Shown here: piece after piece, positions 48,868-58,778 of the stretch
Position numbering within the stretch: the stretch's first letter is position 1
How the letters are laid out: every line of letters begins with the position of its first letter
From: Spirochaetota bacterium
GTDB lineage: Bacteria > Spirochaetota > UBA4802 > JAFGJZ01
DNA: 64,000 nt
Assembly (NCBI GenBank): GCA_016934935.1
Contig: JAFGRW010000038.1
Location: 1-64,000, forward strand
Direction: 5' to 3'
Translations under genes and position numbers: made by a program
The notes under the pieces: generated by a model
The model's database searches: none
What the model was told of the DNA's origin: nothing
What the model saw: the letters and a program-made list of their open reading frames with translations, nothing else

Positions 48868-49854
48868 CTATTGTTGTATGAAGTTGCGCTCAGTTTTGAT
48901 ATATTGTTCAAGTGTTGTTAGCTTTGTCAAAACTGTTTTTATCTCTCCGATAGTGGTTTCAAGAGTAAATGTCGCGTCTTTGAGGTTTTGTCGCGCCAGA
49001 GCGTTTATTTTAGAAGCCATATTCATTTCAATTTCGTCGATTATCTTTTGCAGAGAATCGGCGAACCCCAATAACTTCTTGTAAACATGTTTAAGGTGTT
49101 GATCCATCTCGTAAAGAAGTATGTAATGATATTTCTGTTTGTCCGTTTGCATCTGATTTAAAATATCACGGCAGCGGGGATCCAGATGTGTGATATAAAA
49201 AGAAATAGGGCGCGGGTATTCGTTTATTTCCCTGTAAATTGAGATTATATCTTCAATTTTTTGAAATCCGTCAATGTCAAGTGAACGATGTGTGTCTTCA
49301 AGCATGTTTGAGAGCTCTCGATCGTCGGGTGATATCATTTTCGAGTTGTGAATATTGTTTATCACTCCATTAAAACGGTCACGGTGAGTATTGATTGTGT
49401 CGAATATCTCTTTGATAAAATGATCAGGGTTAAATTTCTTCAGTTCTGTTTCAATCGTACTTAACTCTGCCCCGGGTTCCATAGTTTTGCCTGTTGCGGC
49501 TATATCAGAATCACTATCATCGTTATTTTCTGTATAATAATCGTCTATTTCATTTTCTTTTCCAATTTCGTCCTCGATTAGCCGGTCATCACTATTTTCT
49601 GGAATATCCCCTAGTTCGGCAAGTTCTTTAATGTCCTGTTTCTTTTTTTCACGTATTCTGTGGCGTATCATCTGAGCACGATCGTTGGAAGTACGCAGTA
49701 TCCGGATAATCTCGACCTTACGCTGTGAACGATTGAAACGAAGACCGTACATTGTACCGTTTTTATCCATGTATCTTTTGTTAAGGTCGTAAACTGACGC
49801 TTTGGATGTGTCAATGTCTTCGATAGAGTCGATATGTATGAAATCTGTTCTCAT
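48868..49854 (-). CDS. Coiled-coil-rich protein coupled to a PilZ protein, unknown
   Basis: 328 residues, no membrane spans. The first 70 residues are basic, then an acidic linker (about 85-130, rich in Asp/Glu), then a long helical part (135-325). No family recognised. Its ATG overlaps the stop of the PilZ gene (ATGA, 49851-49854), so it may be the partner through which the c-di-GMP signal acts. Confidence 0.6.
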   Translation of the reverse strand: MRTDFIHIDSIEDIDTSKASVYDLNKRYMDKNGTMYGLRFNRSQRKVEIIRILRTSNDRAQMIRHRIREKKKQDIKELAELGDIPENSDDRLIEDEIGKENEIDDYYTENNDDSDSDIAATGKTMEPGAELSTIETELKKFNPDHFIKEIFDTINTHRDRFNGVINNIHNSKMISPDDRELSNMLEDTHRSLDIDGFQKIEDIISIYREINEYPRPISFYITHLDPRCRDILNQMQTDKQKYHYILLYEMDQHLKHVYKKLLGFADSLQKIIDEIEMNMASKINALARQNLKDATFTLETTIGEIKTVLTKLTTLEQYIKTERNFIQQ

Positions 49855-50237
49855 AAAATTGTTATTTCATCACTGTCGAAATCTTCAAGAGGTTCATTAA
49901 ACATGATTGCCAGATAGGCATCTTCACTTATATCCAAAGAAGCAAATTTTTTAAGAACTTCGGTCGGGTTGTTTCTTATAAGACCTGTTCTGACAATTGT
50001 ACCGGTTTGTGAAATAATCCGGTTGTTTGTTTTAAAAAGGATTCTTATTGGCAAATTGATTCCTGTTTTGGTGTAAGAGGCTATGAAAATACCGCCGCGA
50101 CTGATATCAAGGATTCGCCCCTTTCCCTTTTTTGGTTTTTTAGCCATCTGATAGGGGTCTTCGGGGTTGCCATCGTGATATTGGAATCTTACTTTTAACA
50201 GACAGGGGTAGCGATGATACTGGCGTTTTTCATGCAT
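49851..50237 (-). CDS. PilZ-domain c-di-GMP-binding protein
   Basis: 128 residues, one PilZ domain. RxxxR is Arg5-Arg9 (RQYHR) and the second motif is DISRGG near residue 47, so c-di-GMP binding is expected. A basic insert (MAKKPKKGKG) precedes the second motif. First gene of a two-gene unit with the coiled-coil protein. Confidence 0.88.
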   Translation of the reverse strand: MHEKRQYHRYPCLLKVRFQYHDGNPEDPYQMAKKPKKGKGRILDISRGGIFIASYTKTGINLPIRILFKTNNRIISQTGTIVRTGLIRNNPTEVLKKFASLDISEDAYLAIMFNEPLEDFDSDEITIL

Positions 50238-50542
50238 TTTGAAACTCCCGATTTACCGGATTTTTGTATAAATCTATCACCTTAAAGTGCAGCGGAGAAA
50301 GCAATACAGTTTCAAAGCATGTATGGTGCCAACAATTTTGTCAAACCCTTTACTGGGTAAATCAAACCTTGACGTCAATTTGGCATTGTTAAGGTAATGT
50401 TAAATTAGCGGTTATACTTTTTTTGTCCGTAAAAGCTCATTGACGAAAGGAGCAGCATAAAATTCTTTTGAAAAAACCTGTACCTGACATTAAAAACATT
50501 TTCAAGGGTTCTTATCTTTATATAATCGGAGACGTAACTCTT

Positions 50543-52153
50543 ATGACTGATAAAACAAAGTTTATTTTCATTACCGGTGGAGTCTGCTCTTCTCTTGGGA
50601 AAGGCATATCAACAGCCTCATTAGGCATACTTCTGGAAGGACATGGGTATAAAATTTCCATTTTGAAGATGGATCCATATCTGAATATTGATCCCGGTAC
50701 AATGAGTCCTTATCAGCATGGCGAAGTATACGTAACTGAAGACGGGGCTGAGACCGACCTTGATCTTGGATATTATGAGCGATTTACAAACTCAGAGCTC
50801 ACTCGTAAAAATTCAGTATCAACCGGTCAAATATATCTTTCGGTCATCGAAAGAGAGCGTAGAGGCGATTATCTTGGGCGAACCGTACAGGTTATTCCGC
50901 ATATTACAAATGAGATTAAAAAACGAATTTTTGATGTGTCCAAGTCCGGAGATCTGGATTTTGTTTTGGTCGAAATTGGTGGCACAGTGGGGGATATTGA
51001 GTCTGTTCCTTTTCTTGAAGCTATACGGCAGATGCGTATGGATTTAGGTAAAAATAATGTGTTGTTTGTACACCTTACGCTTGTTCCTGCAATAACTGTT
51101 GCTGGTGAGCACAAGACTAAACCGACTCAACACTCTGTAAAAGAGCTTATGCAGACAGGTATTCTTCCAGATATTTTATTATGTCGTTCTTCCCGGCCAC
51201 TGGATGATGAGATGAAAGCTAAAATAGCACTTTTTTGTAATGTTGAAGACGGAAATGTAATATCGGCTCTTGATAGTGATTCGATTTATGATATACCGAT
51301 GATGTTGCACGGTTTTAAGTATGATGATATTGTTCTTGAACATTTCAATATGCCAAAGAGAGAACTTGATATTTCTGAATGGCTTGAATTTGTTGACCAT
51401 CATAACAATCCGGAAAAGGATGTAACAATAGGTATTGTTGGCAAATATGTTTCTCTTCAGGACGCTTATAAATCCATATACGAAGCTCTTATTCATGGTG
51501 CAGCATACAACAGGGCAAGGTTAAAACTTGTGAAAATCGATCCTGAAGAGCTTGAGGGCTGTGATGGCTCTATTGATAAGGTTTTTAATGGAGTAGACGG
51601 GGTTCTTGTGCCTGGTGGTTTCGGTAGCAGAGGAATTGAGGGCAAGATAAAAGCGATAGAATATGCCCGTATAAATAATATTCCTTTCTTCGGCATCTGT
51701 TTGGGGCTTCATACAGCGGTTATTGAGTTTGCCAGAAATGTTTGCGGGTTAGAGGATGCCAACTCGACCGAATTTAATCCCGAATGTAAAAATCCCGTTA
51801 TTTCCTTGATGGAAGATCAGAAAATAGTCCAGGACAAGGGAGCTTCCATGCGTCTTGGAGCATTTGCTTGTAAGCTCCTTTCAGGAAGCGGTATAGCTGA
51901 TATATACCAGAAACAGCTGATTCACGAAAGGCACCGCCATCGTTACGAGTTTACTTCCAGGTATAAAAAGATTTTCGAAGATGCCGGCATGGTCTTCGGC
52001 GGTATCAACCCAGATCTTGATCTTGTGGAGACTCTTGAACTGCCCGAACATCGTTGGTTTTACGCTGTTCAGTTTCATCCTGAGTTTAAATCAAAACCAA
52101 CTGCGCCTCATCCCCTTTTTAAGACATTTATAACCGCTGCTGTCTTAAAATAA
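50543..52153 (+). CDS. pyrG: CTP synthase
   Basis: 536 residues from ATG 50543 (GGAG upstream); the open frame begins earlier at a TTG but the family starts with TKFIFITGGVCSSLGKG. The synthetase half has MSPYQHGEVYVTEDGAETDLDLGYYER (in parts), and the glutaminase half has nucleophile Cys in GICLGLHTAV and His/Glu in FHPEFKSKP. Makes CTP from UTP, ATP and glutamine. Leads the run to rpoN with a 49-nt gap. Confidence 0.97.
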   Translation: MTDKTKFIFITGGVCSSLGKGISTASLGILLEGHGYKISILKMDPYLNIDPGTMSPYQHGEVYVTEDGAETDLDLGYYERFTNSELTRKNSVSTGQIYLSVIERERRGDYLGRTVQVIPHITNEIKKRIFDVSKSGDLDFVLVEIGGTVGDIESVPFLEAIRQMRMDLGKNNVLFVHLTLVPAITVAGEHKTKPTQHSVKELMQTGILPDILLCRSSRPLDDEMKAKIALFCNVEDGNVISALDSDSIYDIPMMLHGFKYDDIVLEHFNMPKRELDISEWLEFVDHHNNPEKDVTIGIVGKYVSLQDAYKSIYEALIHGAAYNRARLKLVKIDPEELEGCDGSIDKVFNGVDGVLVPGGFGSRGIEGKIKAIEYARINNIPFFGICLGLHTAVIEFARNVCGLEDANSTEFNPECKNPVISLMEDQKIVQDKGASMRLGAFACKLLSGSGIADIYQKQLIHERHRHRYEFTSRYKKIFEDAGMVFGGINPDLDLVETLELPEHRWFYAVQFHPEFKSKPTAPHPLFKTFITAAVLK

Positions 52154-52202
52154 AGCTTGAAATTATAGATATTCTGTTGTACCTTTGTGGCAGAGGTTGA
52201 AT

Positions 52203-53633
52203 ATGGCAGTGTCACTTTCCATAGGCTTAAAGCAAACTCAGCGTCTCGCCATGACGCAAAGCTTACGTCAATCCATCGAAATGCTTCAGCTCTCCTCCCT
52301 CGAGCTGGCTGAGACCATTTCGCATGAACTGGAATCAAATCCTGTTTTGGAGGAGGTCTCTTTGTCCCGGGAGACCGAATATAGCAGTGAGCTGGTTCAT
52401 GACATGAATCTACAGCTTTCGGGTGATACCTCCCGTGCAGATCGAATCGAACAGCGTGATCGAGACTTTGGTAATACCAGTGACGCGGGTTTTCAAAAAA
52501 GTTATGACGAGGATCGTAAGCAGCAGGCTATTGAAAACGCATTTGTTGAGCGTGAATCTTTGGCGGATCATCTGATATCTCAGGTTCGGCTTCTGAAAGG
52601 ATCAGAACAGGAGCTTTCATTTCTGGAAACTCTTGTGTCACTGCTCGATTCGAACGGATTTTTCACAGAGGATCATGAGTCTTTTTGTGCCGAGCAGTCT
52701 GTAACTCCTGAATATCTTGACCTTTCTTTAAGAAAAATTTCCCGTCTTGAGCCCATAGGCTGCGGCTCTTCATCTGTTCAGCAGTCTCTTTTGTGGCAGT
52801 GTGAAAACAAATTCCCAGCTGATGAATTACTTTACGAAATGATCAGGGATCATTTTGATCTGCTTTCAAAACTTTTTTTTGATCAAATATCAAAAAAAAT
52901 GGATGTACCCCTTGATACGATAATCAAAAAAAGCAATCTACTTCAAAATTTTTCACCCTATCCGGGCCGGATGTATTCAAGAAATGAGACCAATTACGTT
53001 ATTCCCGAACTCGAGGTTCACTATATTGATGATCAGATAGTATTAATGTTTTACGATGATCTGATACCGGGAATAAAAATTAATAAATATTACACCGGTT
53101 TGGTTGAATCTTCCAAAGTTGACAAAGAGATAAAGAAATACCTGCGTGAATGTATTACTTCTGCCAAATATCTTTTAAGAAGTATATCCGGAAGACGGGA
53201 AACCATAGAGAAAGTTGTGCGTGCCATAATGGAGTGTCAAACCGGGTTTCTTAAAAAAGGGCCCGGACATCTTAAGCCTTTGATACATGCTAATATTGCG
53301 GAGATTACAGGTTTTAACGAGTCGACAATAAGTCGAGTTACTTCAAATAAGTATGTTCAGACAGTGTGGGGCATCTTCGAATTAAAATATTTCTTCGTTA
53401 CACGAATCAATTCTGATGATAACGAGCAGTCATCGGATAATGTACAGAAGTTGATTCAGGATATTGTTGCGAATGAAGATCCTTTGAATCCCTTTACCGA
53501 TGAACAAATTGTTACACGCTTAGATAATGCAGGAATCCAGACTGCAAGACGGACTGTGGCAAAATATCGAGGAATTCTTAACATCCCCTCTTCAACAAAG
53601 AGGAAGAGAATAAATAAGTTAAAAATGGAGTGA
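52203..53633 (+). CDS. rpoN: RNA polymerase sigma-54 factor
   Basis: 476 residues from ATG 52203. Glutamine-rich region I (QTQRLAMTQSLRQSIEMLQL), acidic linker, core-binding region, the HTH (AEITGFNESTISRVTSNKYV) and the RpoN box ARRTVAKYRGILNIPSS. Recognises -24/-12 promoters and needs an AAA+ activator, which is encoded downstream (57424). hpf follows after 4 nt, as in Borrelia and many proteobacteria. Confidence 0.96.
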   Translation: MAVSLSIGLKQTQRLAMTQSLRQSIEMLQLSSLELAETISHELESNPVLEEVSLSRETEYSSELVHDMNLQLSGDTSRADRIEQRDRDFGNTSDAGFQKSYDEDRKQQAIENAFVERESLADHLISQVRLLKGSEQELSFLETLVSLLDSNGFFTEDHESFCAEQSVTPEYLDLSLRKISRLEPIGCGSSSVQQSLLWQCENKFPADELLYEMIRDHFDLLSKLFFDQISKKMDVPLDTIIKKSNLLQNFSPYPGRMYSRNETNYVIPELEVHYIDDQIVLMFYDDLIPGIKINKYYTGLVESSKVDKEIKKYLRECITSAKYLLRSISGRRETIEKVVRAIMECQTGFLKKGPGHLKPLIHANIAEITGFNESTISRVTSNKYVQTVWGIFELKYFFVTRINSDDNEQSSDNVQKLIQDIVANEDPLNPFTDEQIVTRLDNAGIQTARRTVAKYRGILNIPSSTKRKRINKLKME

Positions 53634-53637
53634 GCGT

Positions 53638-54423
53638 ATGAAACTAAAAATTACCGGAAGACATGTGACAGTATCTGACAAACTCAAGGAACATGTGGAA
53701 AAAAAAGTCTCAAAAGTTGAAAAGTATTTTAATCAAATAATCTCTATCGAGGTGATTGTATTCGAAGAAAAGAGTGATAAAGTTGTTGAGATAATAATTC
53801 ATGCAGACGGAGCCAAGTTTTATACTTCTGACAAATCTTCTGATTATTACAGCTGTCTTGATTCTTTGATTGATAAGCTTGATCAGCAGATTAAAAAATA
53901 TAAGGACAAATTGCAGATGCATAAAGGGCCAGGCACAAACTTTATTCCGATTGTCGATCTGGACAAGGACGGACATGAGTCTGTAGCTGTTGTTGAGGCT
54001 TCGCCTAAACCGCTTAATTATATTGAGGCATATCTTGAACTGAAGATGGATAACAAGGGATTTATTCTTTACAAAAAAGATAACGAAAATATAGATTATG
54101 CGAGCAGAAACTACGCCCTGCTTTACGAAGATGATAAAAAATATGTTATGGTAGAGGTGCCCGATGAGATGCTTAAAAATAGATCATTTTCAGGTGACCT
54201 CAACTGTTTTGAACTGGATATAAAAAATGAATCGCCATCCGATCCGAAGATCGATCTTAAAGCGACACGTAAAGATATTGCTGCCTTAAATGTCAGCCAG
54301 GCTATCGCTGAACATGAAAAAAGCGATCGAAAACTGTTTCCTTTTTACAATACAGAGTCATCGTCTTTGAATCTGCTGGTTAAACGTTCAAATCAGCTGG
54401 AAATTGTTGTACCGGCTCAATAA
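53638..54423 (+). CDS. hpf: Ribosome hibernation promoting factor, long form (diverged)
   Basis: 261 residues, much longer than short HPF and than the usual 180-190 long form. N-terminal S30AE domain (1-100, KLKITGRHVTVSDKLKEHVEKK). The C-terminal dimerisation part seems split: EAYLELKMDNKGFILY (about 128-143) and a final PFYNTESSSLNLLVKRSN…IVVP, separated by about 90 residues. Inactivates ribosomes by 100S formation; the insert's role is unknown. The ATG is 4 nt after rpoN. Confidence 0.88.
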   Translation: MKLKITGRHVTVSDKLKEHVEKKVSKVEKYFNQIISIEVIVFEEKSDKVVEIIIHADGAKFYTSDKSSDYYSCLDSLIDKLDQQIKKYKDKLQMHKGPGTNFIPIVDLDKDGHESVAVVEASPKPLNYIEAYLELKMDNKGFILYKKDNENIDYASRNYALLYEDDKKYVMVEVPDEMLKNRSFSGDLNCFELDIKNESPSDPKIDLKATRKDIAALNVSQAIAEHEKSDRKLFPFYNTESSSLNLLVKRSNQLEIVVPAQ

Positions 54424-54425
54424 AT

Positions 54426-55376
54426 ATGACTCAAAAACTATTTTTGCGAGATCTTCTTTCAAACCCTGAGGACACACAGCTCCAGCTTTTGCCCCTTACC
54501 GGTGAGCTGGGGCTTGGCAGGGAAATTAAAAGTGCTGATGTAAACCGGCCGGGGCTCAGCCTAGCCGGTTTTTTTGACCATTTTGCAGCGGACAGAATTC
54601 AGGTTTTTGGAAAAGGTGAGAGTGCATATATTGATTCGCTCTCTGAAAAAAAGTTGCATGAATCACTGGAGAAATTTTTTTCGGGCAATGTCTTTTGTGC
54701 GGTTTTTACGCATGGTAAAAAACCGCCTTACCTTTTTACTGAATTGGCATTACAGAAGGGTACACCGGTTTTTGTCAGCTCGTTAACCACCGCAGAGTTC
54801 ATACGTCTGTTCCACTATGTCGTTTCGGAGACACATGCTCCACAGAAAAATGTGCATGGAACTCTTGTTGATGTGTTTGGTCTTGGTGTTCTGATTATCG
54901 GTGCAAGCGGGGTTGGTAAAAGTGAAGCTGCCCTTGAACTTATAGAACGTGGACATCGCCTTATTGGGGATGATATAGTCAATGTAAAATGGGTCAAGGA
55001 GTCGATGCTGGTGGGGCAGGGGAGTCGTTTTATCCGTCATCATATGGAAATCAGAGGTCTAGGCATACTTAATGTTACTGATGTGTTTGGTATTGGTTCT
55101 GTAAGAAACCGGAAAAGAATTGAGCTTGTAGTAAAACTGGAGCTGTGGGATGATGACAAGGAATACGAGAGACTGGGGCTTTACGATACCAGGTATGAAC
55201 TGCTGGGAATGGAAGTACCCTATGTTTTGCTCCCAGTGAGGCCTGGTCGAAATATTCCGATATTAATAGAAAGCGCCGCTTTAAACCAGCGTCTAAAAAA
55301 GATGGGGGTCTATTCGGCTCAGGAACTCGACAGGCGTATTCAGGATTGGATAAAGGTAGGAAAGAAAGATGGTTGA
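54426..55376 (+). CDS. hprK: HPr kinase/phosphorylase
   Basis: 316 residues, full length. P loop GASGVGKSEAALELIERGH (158-176 region), capture motif HHMEIRGLGILNV and the C-terminal PVRPGRNIPILIE. Phosphorylates HPr on Ser46, and reverses it. It overlaps ptsH by 8 nt and follows hpf by 2 nt. Confidence 0.96.
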   Translation: MTQKLFLRDLLSNPEDTQLQLLPLTGELGLGREIKSADVNRPGLSLAGFFDHFAADRIQVFGKGESAYIDSLSEKKLHESLEKFFSGNVFCAVFTHGKKPPYLFTELALQKGTPVFVSSLTTAEFIRLFHYVVSETHAPQKNVHGTLVDVFGLGVLIIGASGVGKSEAALELIERGHRLIGDDIVNVKWVKESMLVGQGSRFIRHHMEIRGLGILNVTDVFGIGSVRNRKRIELVVKLELWDDDKEYERLGLYDTRYELLGMEVPYVLLPVRPGRNIPILIESAALNQRLKKMGVYSAQELDRRIQDWIKVGKKDG

Positions 55377-55632
55377 AAAAAAGGTAGTAATACAAGGTGA
55401 GTCGGGTATTCACGCGAGACCCGCTACCATGCTTGTTAAAACAGCATCCAAGTATAGTTGTAATGTTTTTATAGAAAAAGATGGAACAGACGCGAACCTC
55501 AAATCCATACTTAATGTCCTCGCATTGGGATTAACTGGTGGAACTGAAATAAAGATCAAAGCAGAAGGTGAAGGTGAAAACGAGGCTGTTGAAGAGATTG
55601 TTGCTTTGATTGAACGCGATTTTGCCGAGTAA
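55369..55632 (+). CDS. ptsH: Phosphocarrier protein HPr
   Basis: 87 residues. The enzyme I site His15 is in SGIHARPAT and the HprK site Ser46 in NLKSILNVLALG, so both modifications are possible. It overlaps hprK (8 nt) and ntrY (1 nt, TAATG). Confidence 0.97.
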   Translation: MVEKKVVIQGESGIHARPATMLVKTASKYSCNVFIEKDGTDANLKSILNVLALGLTGGTEIKIKAEGEGENEAVEEIVALIERDFAE

Positions 55633-57413
55633 TGTTAAGGTTTTTTTTAAAAGGCAGTCGTGATCACAAGGGGCGTATCCAGGATTTCGCGGTTCTTCTG
55701 GGGCTTTTTGTTTTTTCTACAGTGTTGATACTTGGCTTGCTCCCTAAGGAAGAAAGTTCAGCTACATCGCTAAATACATTTTTCATGAATGTAATGATGG
55801 TGGTGCCTGTTATAATTGCTGTTTACTTTATTGTTATTTCTTTTAGACGAAAAGTCAGCACTACTGTAAGTCAGGTCAGTACATCCATAAGAACTAAAAT
55901 AATGCTATCGCTTCTTTTTGTAGCTATAGTTCCCACTTTACCTATAACAATTATTTCCAATAATATAGTTAATGCGGCAATTTCGGAGCTATTCACTTTT
56001 GATACACAGACCATACTTAAAGAAGCCCATATTCTAACAGAAGAGTCAAACCAGCTATATTTTAACGCGCTAAAAAATGAACGTCAGTGGTATAGACGTT
56101 CAATTGAAGCCGGAATAATTGATCCGTATGCTTCGTGGTCTCACAGTTATGTTGCGCAAACAATGACTGATCGAAATATTGTTTATGAATGCTTTCGCTT
56201 TGAAGATGATGGTGGTGTCAAACGGTTGGATCCTGTTTATTTAAACAGGGACGGCCAACGATTTCGAAAGGATATAATCTGGTTTATAAATTTCGCGGAT
56301 AATAATCATTATATGCCTCTTTATCGCCTCGTTTCGGACAATGAGACCCTCGTATTGACTGTTTCCCGGCATGGTGAATACACCGCTGTGTTTTATAAAA
56401 TAATTCCTTCCGCTTTTTTTTCGGCTCGGCAGGCGATCAGCAAGGCTCAGACGAGGTATGAGCAAAAGGCTTTTTTTATTCCTTTTATACAGAATGCCAT
56501 CGGGGTATTCTTGCTGATATTATCTATTGTAGTTGTATTGATTTCTGTTGGTCTAAGTTTCTTCCTGTCGGGTAATATAACACGTCCCCTTTATGAACTT
56601 GTTGATGCATCGCGTTCGATTGCGAAAGGTGATTTTACCGTACAACTTAAGCGTAAAATTTCGGATGAGATTTCGGTTTTGTATAACTCTTTTAACGTGA
56701 TGGTTAAGCAGCTTGATGAGAGCCGGCGTGCCATGATGCATATGCAAAAGCTTGAAGCCTGGAAAGAAGTCGGCTCGAAACTCATGCACGAGATTAAGAA
56801 TCCGTTAACACCGATAAGGCTTTCTGCGGAACGTATTCGAAGAAAATACTTCGAGCAGTCTGATGATATCGAGAATATTATCAAAACCGGAACCGATACA
56901 ATTATAGAAGAGGTGGATGCCCTTCAGCATATTTTGCGTGAGTTTTCGCGTTATACCAGGCTACCAAAACTTAACCCTGTATTTCAAAATATAAATGATA
57001 TATTAAAAAATTGTGTCGATTTCTTTCATGGGCATGAAAATATCGTGTTCAAATTATTTCTTGACGATGAGCTTCCAGATCTTAGGATCGATAGGATACT
57101 GTTTCGCCAGGTATTGATCAATATTATTAAAAATGCTATCGAAGCTATGGATTATTCTGGTGAAATTGTAATAGCCAGTCAGATCGAAAACGGCAAGGCG
57201 ATTATCAGAATCAGAGATAACGGCCCGGGTATACCTCCAGAGGATCTAGGAAGACTTTTTGAACCAACCTTTTCCCGAAAGCAGGAGGGAACTGGTCTTG
57301 GTCTGGCAATTGTTGAAAAAATTGTTATGGAGCACGGCGGAAAAATAATATGTCGTAGTGTTCCCGGTAATGGAGCGGAGTTCATATTGACGCTTCCTGT
57401 ATATAATAGATAG
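55632..57413 (+). CDS. NtrY-like membrane histidine kinase
   Basis: 593 residues. Two to three N-terminal spans, an extracytoplasmic domain, another span at about 285-310, HAMP, then HisKA with His in LMHEIKNPLTPIRLSAERI and HATPase_c (INIIKNAIEAM; TGLGLAIVEKIV). The partner is the NtrC-type regulator next door (10 nt gap). The first base overlaps ptsH, so it is in the PTS/sigma-54 operon. Confidence 0.93.
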   Translation: MLRFFLKGSRDHKGRIQDFAVLLGLFVFSTVLILGLLPKEESSATSLNTFFMNVMMVVPVIIAVYFIVISFRRKVSTTVSQVSTSIRTKIMLSLLFVAIVPTLPITIISNNIVNAAISELFTFDTQTILKEAHILTEESNQLYFNALKNERQWYRRSIEAGIIDPYASWSHSYVAQTMTDRNIVYECFRFEDDGGVKRLDPVYLNRDGQRFRKDIIWFINFADNNHYMPLYRLVSDNETLVLTVSRHGEYTAVFYKIIPSAFFSARQAISKAQTRYEQKAFFIPFIQNAIGVFLLILSIVVVLISVGLSFFLSGNITRPLYELVDASRSIAKGDFTVQLKRKISDEISVLYNSFNVMVKQLDESRRAMMHMQKLEAWKEVGSKLMHEIKNPLTPIRLSAERIRRKYFEQSDDIENIIKTGTDTIIEEVDALQHILREFSRYTRLPKLNPVFQNINDILKNCVDFFHGHENIVFKLFLDDELPDLRIDRILFRQVLINIIKNAIEAMDYSGEIVIASQIENGKAIIRIRDNGPGIPPEDLGRLFEPTFSRKQEGTGLGLAIVEKIVMEHGGKIICRSVPGNGAEFILTLPVYNR

Positions 57414-57423
57414 AGGAGTTTTT

Positions 57424-58776
57424 ATGGCAAAGGTCTTGATTGTTGACGATGAGCCGAATATCCTTAAGGTCTTAAGCCAGATTCTTCAGGATGAACAACA
57501 TATTGTATATGAAGCTTCCGACGGTGCCTCTGCTCAGGATTTTATTGCTAAAAATGATATTGATCTTGCTTTTGTTGATCTATGGCTTCCTGACATAGAC
57601 GGCCTTGAAATACTTGAAGGTATTAAAAGCAGCCAGCCTGACGCAGCTGTTATCATGATTTCGGGGCATGCTTCCATCGATGTGGCTGTTAAGGCAACCA
57701 AGATGGGCGCGTATGATTTTATGGAAAAACCGCCAGCATATGACCGGATAGTTACAATTACCCGTAACGCTCTTGAAACGACAATGCTTCGTAAAGAAAA
57801 TCGCACTCTAAAGACACAGGGTGACGATGGGGAGATGATTGGTCTTTCCCCAGCGCTTACAGAAATTAAAGAGACGATAGATCGCGCTGCATCTACAAAC
57901 GCCAGGGTTTTTATTACCGGGCCAAATGGAAGCGGTAAGGAACTTGTTGCCAGAGCAATATACAACAAGTCCAGACGTTCTGGGCGACCGTTTGTTAAAG
58001 TAAACTGCGCGGCGATTCCAGATGAGTTAATAGAAAGTGAACTTTTCGGACACGAGAAGGGATCTTTTACCGGTGCTCATGCGAAGAGGCTTGGTAAATT
58101 TGAGGCAGCTAACGGAGGAACTATCTTTCTTGACGAGATTTGTGATATGAGCCTTTCAGCGCAGGCAAAAGTATTGAGGGTTTTGCAAGAGTCGGAATTT
58201 GAGAGAGTTGGGGCTAATGAAACAATCAAGGTAGATGTAAGAGTAATTGCTGCAACAAATGTTGATGTTCAAAAGGCAATTGAAGAGAACCTTTTCAGAG
58301 AGGATCTTTATTACAGACTTAATGTTATTCCAATTCATGTACCTCCTTTAATAGAGCGTACATCTGATATTCCCCTGCTAGTTGATCATTATTTAAGAAT
58401 ATTTTCTAACGAGCATGGTATTGGTGACAAAAGTATAAGTGAATCTGGAATGCTCTTTTTAAAGAGTTATCCCTGGCCGGGTAACGTAAGGCAGTTAAAA
58501 AATATTATTGAACGAGTGGCAATAATGGTGCCCGATGATACAATCAATGAATCTGATATAGAGAAATATATAGAATCGGCCGATACTTTTCATGACTTGC
58601 CTTTAACGGAAAAATCTTCTTTAAAGAAAGCTAAGGAGCAGTTTGAAAAAGAGTTTATTATAAAAACCCTTAATTCCCTTAATATGAATGTTACCATGGC
58701 CGCCAAAGAGCTTGGAATTGAACGTACCAATCTTCACCGAAAAATTAAACAATACAATATAGATACATCGCGGTAG
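57424..58776 (+). CDS. NtrC-family sigma-54-dependent response regulator
   Basis: 450 residues: receiver (Asp52 in FVDLWLPD), AAA+ domain with Walker A GPNGSGKELVA, the sigma-54 contact loop GSFTGA (a GAFTGA variant), and a C-terminal Fis-type HTH (MAAKELGIERTNLHRKIKQY). GAGGAG precedes its ATG. It should activate sigma-54 promoters such as the one at 26427. Confidence 0.95.
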   Translation: MAKVLIVDDEPNILKVLSQILQDEQHIVYEASDGASAQDFIAKNDIDLAFVDLWLPDIDGLEILEGIKSSQPDAAVIMISGHASIDVAVKATKMGAYDFMEKPPAYDRIVTITRNALETTMLRKENRTLKTQGDDGEMIGLSPALTEIKETIDRAASTNARVFITGPNGSGKELVARAIYNKSRRSGRPFVKVNCAAIPDELIESELFGHEKGSFTGAHAKRLGKFEAANGGTIFLDEICDMSLSAQAKVLRVLQESEFERVGANETIKVDVRVIAATNVDVQKAIEENLFREDLYYRLNVIPIHVPPLIERTSDIPLLVDHYLRIFSNEHGIGDKSISESGMLFLKSYPWPGNVRQLKNIIERVAIMVPDDTINESDIEKYIESADTFHDLPLTEKSSLKKAKEQFEKEFIIKTLNSLNMNVTMAAKELGIERTNLHRKIKQYNIDTSR

Positions 58777-58778
58777 TT

